Below, one piece after another: positions 8,495 to 15,497 of a stretch of 64,000 nucleotides of DNA (its first letter is position 1; the number at the start of each line of letters is the position of its first letter). The translations under genes were made by a program, and so were the position numbers. The notes under the pieces were generated by a model. That model was not told where the DNA came from. It was given only the letters and a program-made list of their open reading frames with translations, and did no database searches. This stretch comes from 66-474 sp040388785 (GTDB lineage: Bacteria > Pseudomonadota > Gammaproteobacteria > Xanthomonadales > Rhodanobacteraceae), in NCBI GenBank assembly GCA_040388785.1, contig JAZKBD010000008.1, positions 62,001 to 126,000 of the forward strand, written 5' to 3'.

Positions 8495-10474
8495 ATGCGA
8501 TCGAAACGGTCCGGCGAACGTGTCGCTGCACGCAACGTGCGCGCCCGCCGGATCGGGACCCGTGCCTTGCTGCTGGCGCTGGCGTTGTGCAGCGGCACGG
8601 CGTTCGCACAGGGGACGCTGCAGGATCTGGGGCAGCTCTCGCTGCAGGACCTCGGCAAGATCGTCGTCACCTCGGTGGCCAAGCACCCGGAGCCACTGGG
8701 CGACGCGCCGGCGGCGGTTTACGTCATCACCCACGACGACATCATGCGTTCCGGCGCGCAGACGTTGCCGGAGATGCTGAGGCTTGCGCCGAACCTCGAC
8801 GTGATGCAGCTCACCCCGAGCAACTACATCGTCACGTCGCGCGGCCTCAGCGGCAACCAGCAGGCGCAGAACTTTCCGAACAAGCTGCTGGTGCTGATCG
8901 ACGGACGCAGCGTGTATTCGCCGCTGTACTCCGGCATTGCGTGGGATACGTTGTACGTGCTGCCCGGGAACGTCGACCGCATCGAGGTGATCAGCGGTCC
9001 GGCCGGCGCATTGTGGGGCGCCAATGCCGTCAATGGCGTCATCAACATCATCACGCGCAAGTCTTCCGCGACGCAGGGCGGGCTGGTCGAATTCGGCGTG
9101 GGCAACCGCGGCAGCTCCGCGTCGCTCCAATACGGCGGCCGGATCGGCGACGATGCGTGGTATCGCGTGTACGCGCACGATTTCCATCAGCGGTCGTTCG
9201 ACAACAGCGACGGCCAGGATGCCCACGATGGCTGGACGGTTCCGCAGGCCGGCTTTCGCGTGGACTGGAATGCAGGTGCCGCCGATTCGCTCACCATGCA
9301 AGGCGACATCTTCAACGGCCGCGAAGGCCAGCCGGATGCGCCGGACTACCGCGTCGCCGGCGCGAACGTGCTGACGCGCTGGCAGCACGCCTTCGACGAT
9401 GGTTCGCATTTCGAGTTGCAGGCGTACTACGACCATGACCGCAGCTGGAACGCGCTGACTTCCGGCGCGGTCATGCTGACGACCTGGGATGTCGAAGCGC
9501 AGCACGATTTCCGGATCGGCGACGTCCACCACATCACCTGGGGCGTCGGCGACCGCGCCTATCACTATCGCCTGTCGCCGGACATCCGCGCGGACGCCTC
9601 GCTGCTGTGGGATCCGTCGGTGAACACGCAGAACCTGGCCAACGCGTTCGTGCAGGACCAGCTTGCGCTGGGTCCGCGCGCGCAGCTCACGCTGGGCATC
9701 AAGGCCGAGCGCGACCCGTACTCCGAACTTTCATGGATGCCGAGTGCGCGTTTCTCCTGGAAGGCGACCGACGATACGTTGCTGTGGCTGGCGGCGTCGC
9801 GCGCGGTGCGCACGCCGACGGCCTTCGACGAGGACGTGATGGAGATTTCGAACACGCCGAACGGCCCACTGGATTTCGTCAACGGCAATCCGGATTACCG
9901 CACGGAAAAGCTCACCGCGTACGAAGCCGGCCTGCGCACGCAGTGGGCCACGCGCGCCACGCTGTCGGTTTCGCTGTATTACAACGTTTACGATGACCTG
10001 CGCACCATCGAATTGTCGCCGACGGTGTTCCCGCTGCTGTGGGGCAACGGCATGCAAGGCCACACGTATGGCGCGGACATCTGGGCCGGCTACTCCGTCA
10101 CCGACTGGTGGAAACTGAGCGCCGGACTTTCGGAAGAGCGCGAGTACTTCCGCTTCGTACCGGGTTCGGCGGGTTTCTTCGGCACGACGGAAGCCGGCGA
10201 CGATCCCACGCACCGCGCGTTCCTGCGTTCATCGATGAACCTCGGCACGCACTGGCAACTCGATGCGGATTTGCGCGACGTGGGCGAACTGCCGAATCCG
10301 CACGTACCGGCTTACACCGAACTCAACGCACGACTCGGCTGGATGCCGAACCACCGGCTGGAGCTTTCATTGTCCGGCATGAACCTGCTGCACGCATGGC
10401 ACCAGGAGTACGTACTGTCGAGCGCCGACCGCATAGGGCGGACGGTTTTCCTGGATGCACGCTTGAAATTCTGA
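8495..10474 (+). CDS. TonB-dependent outer-membrane receptor
   Basis: A TonB-gated outer-membrane barrel for an unknown ligand. The chosen ATG follows GGGAGAG and gives 659 residues with an Arg-rich n-region, a hydrophobic core and a cleavage site near TAFAQG. The plug domain (about residues 50-190) contains VLIDGRSVYSPL, the ISGPAGALWGANAVNGVINI box and an ALWG motif typical of plugs. The remaining residues form the beta-barrel, ending in the terminal aromatic residue Phe (LDARLKF) expected for BAM insertion. The YfiR-like gene follows after 31 bp, suggesting the receptor feeds or belongs to a signalling operon with the next three genes. Confidence 0.9.
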   Translation: MRSKRSGERVAARNVRARRIGTRALLLALALCSGTAFAQGTLQDLGQLSLQDLGKIVVTSVAKHPEPLGDAPAAVYVITHDDIMRSGAQTLPEMLRLAPNLDVMQLTPSNYIVTSRGLSGNQQAQNFPNKLLVLIDGRSVYSPLYSGIAWDTLYVLPGNVDRIEVISGPAGALWGANAVNGVINIITRKSSATQGGLVEFGVGNRGSSASLQYGGRIGDDAWYRVYAHDFHQRSFDNSDGQDAHDGWTVPQAGFRVDWNAGAADSLTMQGDIFNGREGQPDAPDYRVAGANVLTRWQHAFDDGSHFELQAYYDHDRSWNALTSGAVMLTTWDVEAQHDFRIGDVHHITWGVGDRAYHYRLSPDIRADASLLWDPSVNTQNLANAFVQDQLALGPRAQLTLGIKAERDPYSELSWMPSARFSWKATDDTLLWLAASRAVRTPTAFDEDVMEISNTPNGPLDFVNGNPDYRTEKLTAYEAGLRTQWATRATLSVSLYYNVYDDLRTIELSPTVFPLLWGNGMQGHTYGADIWAGYSVTDWWKLSAGLSEEREYFRFVPGSAGFFGTTEAGDDPTHRAFLRSSMNLGTHWQLDADLRDVGELPNPHVPAYTELNARLGWMPNHRLELSLSGMNLLHAWHQEYVLSSADRIGRTVFLDARLKF

Positions 10475-10505
10475 GGCGTCGCCGGGCCAGACAGCCGTCC
10501 ATGCA

Positions 10506-11144
10506 ATGACCACCTCCCGCCGCCGCCGAGCCCACGCAACATGCAGCGCAGCCGAGCGTTCAGCAAATGCGCCTACTCGCTGGCGCCGGAGCATGGCAAG
10601 ATGCGCGGTGGCGATACTGCTGATGCTGCCGTTCGCCACGCTGCTCGCGTTGCCGCCGCAGCCGGACATCTCGCTCGAATACGCGGTGAAGGCCACCTAC
10701 CTTTATAAGCTGGCGCCCTTCGTGAACTGGCCGCCCGGCACGTTCACCGCTGCGGATGCGCCCTTCGACATCTGCGTGCTGGGCCCCGATCCGTTCGACG
10801 ATTTTCTCGAGAAGGCCGTCGGCGGGCGCAAGCTGGGTACGCATCCTTTCAAGGTGCTCAGGCTGGATGCGGTCGCCCCCGGCGACGATTGCCAGATCGT
10901 GTTCATCCATTACCCGCGCGCCGCACAGGTCCGCGCGGCATTGCGGGCGCTTGACGGCAGGCCGGTGCTGACCGTCACCGATGCGGAAGACGCGGACAGT
11001 TCCGGAAGCATCGTGCAGTTCGTGATCCGCGACGGACACGTGCGTTTCGAGATCGACAATGCCGCGGCCGCGCGCAATCACCTGGCGATCAGTTCCAAGC
11101 TGCTGGATCTGGCGCTGGAGGTGAAGGAGGCGAATGGGTCATGA
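10506..11144 (+). CDS. YfiR-like periplasmic protein (DUF4154)
   Basis: A small secreted regulator. The pattern of the family is clear: EYAVKATYLYKLAPFVNWP near the mature N-terminus, a Rossmann-like middle (FDICVLGPDPFDDFLEKAVG) and a C-terminal FEIDNAAAARNHLAISSKLL. In Pseudomonas YfiR is a periplasmic inhibitor of the CHASE8-containing diguanylate cyclase YfiN; here the overlapping next gene encodes a kinase with a CHASE8-like sensor. The start is uncertain: 10506 gives an unusually long Arg-rich leader, while the ATG at 10593 places the signal peptide at the N-terminus. The stop overlaps the kinase start (ATGA). Confidence 0.85.
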   Translation: MTTSRRRRAHATCSAAERSANAPTRWRRSMARCAVAILLMLPFATLLALPPQPDISLEYAVKATYLYKLAPFVNWPPGTFTAADAPFDICVLGPDPFDDFLEKAVGGRKLGTHPFKVLRLDAVAPGDDCQIVFIHYPRAAQVRAALRALDGRPVLTVTDAEDADSSGSIVQFVIRDGHVRFEIDNAAAARNHLAISSKLLDLALEVKEANGS

Positions 11145-12634
11145 CGCGTCCGGCGCGCACGCATGATTCCATGTTTCGCAAGCCTGCGGCCATCGTGGCT
11201 TCGGTGGTGTTGCTGCTGCTGGTCGGCACCTTCGCGATGGTGTACCAGTTCCACGCCGCCAGCGCGGAACGGCGGCGCCAGATCACCTCACAAGCCGACA
11301 CGCTCGCCGCGAGCGTCACCGCGGCCGTGTCGTTCGACGATCGCACGGCTGCGCGTGAATACGTCCGCGCGCTGATGCTGGACCCGACGCTGGACGCCGT
11401 CGCGGTCTACGACGAATCGGGACACCTGATGGCGGGCGAACAGCGGCCGGGCAGTTCACCCATCGATCCGGTCAGCGGCCGCGCGGAGCGACGGTCGATG
11501 CTGGTCGAAGTGCCCGCGCGCCAGGGCGCCACCGTCGTCGGCAACGTTTGGGTGCGCGCAAGCGCCGTGCCCTGGACCATGCGACTTGCGCGCGTGAGTG
11601 GCGTGGTCCTGCTCACCATCATGGCGGTGGTGATGCTGTCGCTGCTCGGCGTGGCACAACGCATGCTGACGCGCGCGAATGCCGATGCACATCGGCGCGC
11701 GGAGGAACTGACCGAAGCGAACCTGCGCCTGATCGGCGAAATGGAACAGCGTTCGCGTGCCGAGGAAGCCCTGCGCCAGAGCCAGAAGATGGAAGCGGTC
11801 GGCCAGCTTTCCGGCGGCATCGCGCACGACTTCAACAACATGTTGATGATCGTCAAGTCGGCGCTGGTGCTGATGGAACACCGGCTGGGGCAGAGCGTGG
11901 CCGCCGTCGAGCGTTTTGCCGAGGCCGCGCGCGTCCGGATCGCGGCGGGCGCGCAGCAGGATGTTTCCGAACCACTGCAGGTGCTGGAGGAGGCGCTGGC
12001 GCTGGTCGCGGAGGGGCGTGCCCGACGGCAACAGATCAAGCGCTATCTCGAAACGGCGAACGACGGCATCGACAAGGCCGCCGACCTCACGCGCCGCCTG
12101 CTCGCGTTCGCGCGACGCCAGCCGTTGTCCGCGAAGTCGGTGCGGCTGGATGACCTGATCGGCGACATCCGGCCACTGCTCGGGCATTCGGTGGGCGCGA
12201 ATGTGCGGCTCGTCTATGAACTGGGCTCGCACTGGCATGTTTTTTGCGACGTCAACCAGATGGAGAACGCGATTCTCAACCTCGTCATCAACGCGCGCGA
12301 CGCCATGCCGGAGGGCGGACAGATCACCATCAGCACCGCCGACGTGCACGTTGACGCGGATGAACGATCCGGCCAGGCGGCGGTCGATCAGGTGAGGCTG
12401 CGCGTCGCCGACACAGGCGTCGGCATGAGCGAAGAAGTGCGAAGCAGGGCACTGGATCCGTTCTTCACGACCAAACCGGTCGGCAAGGGAACTGGGCTGG
12501 GATTGAGCACCATCCTGGGTTACGTGTTGCAGTCGAACGGCCGGCTCAGCATCGACAGCGAAGTGGACAAGGGCACCATCGTCGACATCGTGCTGCCGCG
12601 CGAAATGCGTGATGTTTCGACGGAGGTCGCGTGA
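11141..12634 (+). CDS. Membrane sensor histidine kinase with CHASE8-like domain
   Basis: A 497-residue kinase with transmembrane helices at about 15-36 and 150-172 enclosing a periplasmic domain whose FDDRTAAREYVRALMLDPTL segment resembles CHASE8. A coiled coil (about 178-215) leads to the HisKA domain with the phosphoacceptor His229 in GGIAHDFNN. The ATPase has an N box (NLVINARDAMPEGG) and G boxes (DTGVGM, GKGTGLGLS). Roughly 40 extra residues (about 249-295) lie between the H box and LLAFARRQPL. Overlaps of ATGA with the YfiR-like gene and GTGA with the regulator show coupling; it probably reports a periplasmic signal to the following regulator. Confidence 0.9.
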   Translation: MTRPARTHDSMFRKPAAIVASVVLLLLVGTFAMVYQFHAASAERRRQITSQADTLAASVTAAVSFDDRTAAREYVRALMLDPTLDAVAVYDESGHLMAGEQRPGSSPIDPVSGRAERRSMLVEVPARQGATVVGNVWVRASAVPWTMRLARVSGVVLLTIMAVVMLSLLGVAQRMLTRANADAHRRAEELTEANLRLIGEMEQRSRAEEALRQSQKMEAVGQLSGGIAHDFNNMLMIVKSALVLMEHRLGQSVAAVERFAEAARVRIAAGAQQDVSEPLQVLEEALALVAEGRARRQQIKRYLETANDGIDKAADLTRRLLAFARRQPLSAKSVRLDDLIGDIRPLLGHSVGANVRLVYELGSHWHVFCDVNQMENAILNLVINARDAMPEGGQITISTADVHVDADERSGQAAVDQVRLRVADTGVGMSEEVRSRALDPFFTTKPVGKGTGLGLSTILGYVLQSNGRLSIDSEVDKGTIVDIVLPREMRDVSTEVA

Positions 12635-13026
12635 GCACCGCCGCGAATTCCAGAGCCGTGCATGTGCTGGTGGTCGAGGACGAGGCGTTCCTGCGCGAAG
12701 TCGTGTCCGAAAGCCTGCAGGAAGCCGGTTACGAGGTGGCGCACGTGGGCAGCGGCGATGCCGGCCTGGCCGTGTTGCAGTCGGATGCGCCGATCGACGT
12801 GCTGGTCAGTGACATCCGCTTGCCCGGTCTCAACGGATATGAACTGGCCGCGGCCGGAAAATCGTTGCGGCCGGAACTCAAGATGATCCTGATGACCGGC
12901 TATGCGCCCAGCCTGCCGCCGGAACTCAAGGCCGCCGTGTATCGCGTGCTGCAAAAACCTTTCCGCATCGACTCGCTTCCCGGCGTGATTGCCGCCGCGC
13001 TCGACGCCGACGGCGCGGCGAATTGA
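12631..13026 (+). CDS. Single-domain response regulator
   Basis: A 131-residue receiver domain without an output domain. The acidic pocket is VVEDE near residue 14, the phosphoacceptor Asp lies in VLVSDIRLPG (about residue 60), then a Thr in MTGYAP and a Lys in LQKPF follow. The GTG start overlaps the kinase stop (GTGA), so it is the kinase's natural partner. Without an output domain it must act through protein contacts or relay phosphate, as in CheY-like or FixJ-like short regulators. Confidence 0.92.
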   Translation: MSTAANSRAVHVLVVEDEAFLREVVSESLQEAGYEVAHVGSGDAGLAVLQSDAPIDVLVSDIRLPGLNGYELAAAGKSLRPELKMILMTGYAPSLPPELKAAVYRVLQKPFRIDSLPGVIAAALDADGAAN

Positions 13027-13131
13027 CGGGACGAAATAGAAACCCCGCAACTTCGTGGCGCTGAAAGCCATGCGAGTGAGACATGACCTGATCGCGCAGC
13101 GACGATGATGCGGACGATTTATACTGACGCC

Positions 13132-13347
13132 ATGAACGCAAAACTGCTTGATCAGGCACGTGAACTCAATCTCGCCGATCAGCTCGAGCTGGTCGAGGCG
13201 CTATGGGACGACATCGCTGCTCGCGGTGCCGTACCGCCACCCAGCGCCGCGCAGAAGGCCGAGCTGGATCAGCGCATCGCTGAACCCGGCGAGCCTGTCG
13301 ATTGGAGCACGGTCAAGGCGGAGTCACTCGCCCGCATCCAGCGATGA
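13132..13347 (+). CDS. Addiction-module antitoxin-like protein
   Basis: A 71-residue acidic protein resembling the putative addiction-module component family (Unstab_antitox), with LADQLELVEALWDDIAARG and a C-terminal EPVDWSTVKAES. Such proteins neutralise a RelE/ParE toxin encoded directly downstream. The start at 13132 is preferred over an in-frame ATG at 13105 because family members begin close to this Met. The stop overlaps the toxin start (ATGA), but the toxin gene is frameshifted, so the antitoxin may now be orphaned. Confidence 0.75.
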   Translation: MNAKLLDQARELNLADQLELVEALWDDIAARGAVPPPSAAQKAELDQRIAEPGEPVDWSTVKAESLARIQR

Positions 13348-13632
13348 GTTGTGCGCTCCGCTTCCATGCGGCGGCGCGAGTGGAGTTCAGCGAGGCTGCG
13401 ACTTGGTACGAAGCGCGACAGCCGGATTGGGCGCCGCTTTCATCGGTGAGATCGAGCATTGCCTGGACCGCGCCGCCGAAGCGCCCCGATCATTTCCGCA
13501 GGTCCATCATGGGCTGCGCCGCGCCGTAGCCTGGCGATTTCCGTACTGTGTATACGCGAGGACGCAGATGGCGTCTTCGTGTTCGCGGTGTTCCACGCCA
13601 GCCGTGATCCGATTGTTTGGCGAAACCGTTAA
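13344..13632 (+). pseudogene. RelE/ParE-family toxin, frameshifted twice
   Basis: Three reading frames together spell one RelE/ParE toxin. The first frame gives MSCALRFHAAARVEFSEAA and TWYEARQP. The second continues GAAFIGEIEHCLDRAAEAP and FPQVHHGLRRAVAWRFPYCV. The third ends GVFVFAVFHASRDPIVWRNR. Each switch is explained by one missing base (around 13425 and 13555). The repaired product would be 96 residues, the normal family size. It overlaps the antitoxin gene by ATGA. Either the toxin has decayed or the assembly contains two indels here. Confidence 0.8.
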
Positions 13633-13643
13633 TGCAGAGACGA

Positions 13644-13668
13644 AAAACCCGCGACGCGCGCGGGTTTT
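13644..13668. terminator. Bidirectional rho-independent terminator candidate
   Basis: A 10-bp stem AAAACCCGCG (13644-13653) pairs with CGCGGGTTTT (13659-13668) around a 5-base loop. A-rich and T-rich flanks on the two sides fit termination in both directions, serving the toxin gene from the left and the minus-strand tRNA-Leu from the right. Confidence 0.7.
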
Positions 13669-13682
13669 GCTTTCGTGGAACA

Positions 13683-13696
13683 GGCCATGGATGGCC
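13683..13696. repeat. Interspersed GGCCATGGATGGCC motif, copy 1
   Basis: A 14-bp near-palindrome in the intergenic stretch between the toxin remnant and tRNA-Leu. Related copies occur at 22752, 39433, 39531, 47159 and 50871, all outside genes. Confidence 0.8.
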
Positions 13697-13774
13697 GTTC
13701 TGGTCTGGTTTGGAGCAAGGATTTGCAAGTCGTCCAGTGATTGGACGAGCGGCGATCGGATGATCGCAAAATAG

Positions 13775-13859
<85 letters not shown>

Positions 13860-13897
13860 AGGGCACGGACGCGGCGCCGAGCGCCAGCGAGCCGCGT

Positions 13898-13927
13898 ACG
13901 ATAGCCGCCCGACAGCACGACTGTCAA
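13898..13927 (-). promoter_or_regulatory. Promoter for tRNA-Leu
   Basis: On the minus strand a perfect TTGACA -35 (13927-13922) is separated by 18 bases from TATCGT (13903-13898). The tRNA 5' end follows 39 bases downstream, a suitable distance. Confidence 0.6.
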
Positions 13928-14008
13928 TGCAACCGTTGCGGGTTGGTGGTGCACTAACCCGGAGCAATCCCGTGCTACCGTTGGTGGCGTTTATCGGAGG
14001 GTTTTGAG

Positions 14009-14617
14009 ATGAACAAGCGATTGGCAGGTCTGATCACCGCGGGTGCATTGACCTCGATGCTCGCGATCCCCGGTGTGGCTGCGCTGAAAACGGGCGCCGC
14101 TGCGCCGGATTTCACGGCCACCGCAAGCCTCGCCGGCAAGGATTTCACCTTCTCGTTGAAGCAGGCGCTGGCGAAGGGCCCGGTGGTCGTCTATTTCTAT
14201 CCGGCCGCCTACACGGGGGGCTGCGATCTCGAAGCGCACACCTTTGCGACCGACGCGGACCAGTTCACCAAGGCCGGCGCCACCATCATCGGCGTGTCCG
14301 CCGATTCGATCGCGCGGCTCAACCAGTTTTCGTCCGACCCGAATTATTGTGCCGGCAAGTTTCCGGTCGCATCCGATCCGGGCGGCAAGATCGCCGCGCA
14401 ATACGACCTGAAGATGATGCCGCCGCAGAAGGGCGTAATGGACGTGCAGAACAAGCCCGTCACCCACGGGTTTTTCCCGCGCACGACCTTCGTGCTCGAC
14501 CGGACCGGCAAAGTCCTCGCGACGTTGTCGTCGCAAGCCGATCACCTGACGCCGGACCAACACGTCAAGCGTTCGCTGGAGATCGTGCAGAACCTCCAGG
14601 CCGACAAGGCGCCGTAG
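14009..14617 (+). CDS. Exported peroxiredoxin (AhpC/TSA, BCP-like)
   Basis: A thiol peroxidase reducing hydrogen or organic peroxides, probably in the periplasm. Residues 1-25 form a signal peptide ending near GVAALK. The thioredoxin-like fold begins with AAAPDFTATASLAG. The peroxidatic cysteine lies in YPAAYTGGCDLEAHTF, a variant of the usual TPGC site, and a candidate resolving cysteine follows in NYCAGKF. A ribosome-binding sequence (GGAGGG) precedes the ATG. It stands alone between tRNA-Leu and the sigma factor gene. Confidence 0.88.
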   Translation: MNKRLAGLITAGALTSMLAIPGVAALKTGAAAPDFTATASLAGKDFTFSLKQALAKGPVVVYFYPAAYTGGCDLEAHTFATDADQFTKAGATIIGVSADSIARLNQFSSDPNYCAGKFPVASDPGGKIAAQYDLKMMPPQKGVMDVQNKPVTHGFFPRTTFVLDRTGKVLATLSSQADHLTPDQHVKRSLEIVQNLQADKAP

Positions 14618-14748
14618 CGCGAGGCGCTCGGCTTTCGCGGGATAGCGTTTGGCGTGGTGATCCGCGCCGATGATGCTTGCGTTTGCCGCCATTCTGCGTG
14701 ACGCTGGCGATCGCGGAACCGGAAGTCACATGGGTGTGGAGGCGCCTC

Positions 14749-15282
14749 ATGGTCGACTGCAGCGAGATGCCGGCCGGGAGTTCGACCGACGCGTTGTTCG
14801 TCGAGGTCTATGAGCGCCTGAAAGCGATGGCATCGCGGCGGCTGGCCGGCCAGCGCCGCAACGGCACCCTCGATACCACCGAACTCGTGCACGAGCTGTA
14901 CCTGCGCATGGGCGACCGCTCGGCGCTGCAGTTCCAGGAACCCGCGCAATTCTTTGCCTACGCCGCGCGCGCGATGCGCCACCTGCTGATCAATCGCGCG
15001 CGTGACCGCCTGCGCTTGCGCGCCGGCGGCCAATGGCACCGGGTCACGCTGGATGACCGCAATGCGCAGTTGGCCATCGATACGGCCGAACAGGCGCTGG
15101 CGCTGGATGCGGCGCTGGATGCGCTGGAACAGACCGATGCGCGCGCCGCCAAGGTCGTCGAGTTGCGTTATTTCGCGGGCTTGGGCCTGGAGCAGGTCGC
15201 CGAAACGCTGGGGCTGGCGCGCCGCACCATCGATCGCGACTGGCGCTTCGCGCGCGCCTTCATCAAATCGCACATGGATTGA
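14749..15282 (+). CDS. ECF sigma factor, kinase-associated type
   Basis: A 177-residue two-domain sigma factor: region 2 spans about residues 15-85 (LVHELYLRM, FFAYAARAMRHLLINRARD) and region 4 about 115-170 (VELRYFAGLGLEQVAETLG and ARRTIDRDWRFARAFI). It resembles the ECF group found beside Ser/Thr kinases in Xanthomonas and Vibrio (EcfK/EcfP), where threonine phosphorylation near region 2.2 activates the factor. The matching segment here, GTLDTTELVHE, offers Thr40, Thr43 and Thr44. No anti-sigma gene is present; a membrane kinase follows after 215 bp. ATG 14749 is chosen because the upstream in-frame extension lacks family features. Confidence 0.85.
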   Translation: MVDCSEMPAGSSTDALFVEVYERLKAMASRRLAGQRRNGTLDTTELVHELYLRMGDRSALQFQEPAQFFAYAARAMRHLLINRARDRLRLRAGGQWHRVTLDDRNAQLAIDTAEQALALDAALDALEQTDARAAKVVELRYFAGLGLEQVAETLGLARRTIDRDWRFARAFIKSHMD

Positions 15283-15354
15283 CATCGCGCGTCGCAAAAC
15301 GTGCGCGGACGGGGTTTATTGCCAGACACACACCAAGCACCAATTATCGAGATC

Positions 15355-15436
15355 GTCACCCCGCGAAAGCGGGGGTCCAGTGACTCCAAATGTTCGAGGA
15401 GCAAAGACACTGGATTCCCGCTTTCCCGGGAATGAC
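15355..15436. repeat. REP-like inverted pair
   Basis: Two inverted REP-like units: GTCACCCCGCGAAAGCGGGG at 15355 and its near reverse complement TTCCCGCTTTCCCGGGAATGAC ending at 15436, each with its own short hairpin. Related ends occur at 22667-22859, in part near 43410-43435, and as GTTACCCCGCAAGCGCGGGG near 25241. Translation through this element creates the false N-terminus HWIPAFPGMT in front of the kinase. Confidence 0.85.
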
Positions 15437-15497
15437 GAACAAAAAATTTCGCCCATTGCAATTTGAGACAGGTTCCAGACCCAACCGGGAGCTGCGC

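Noticed and set aside
15390..15497. Longer N-terminus of the Ser/Thr kinase starting at 15390
   Set aside because: It reads through a REP-like element, giving the false peptide HWIPAFPGMT; GTG 15498 begins the family-like sequence.
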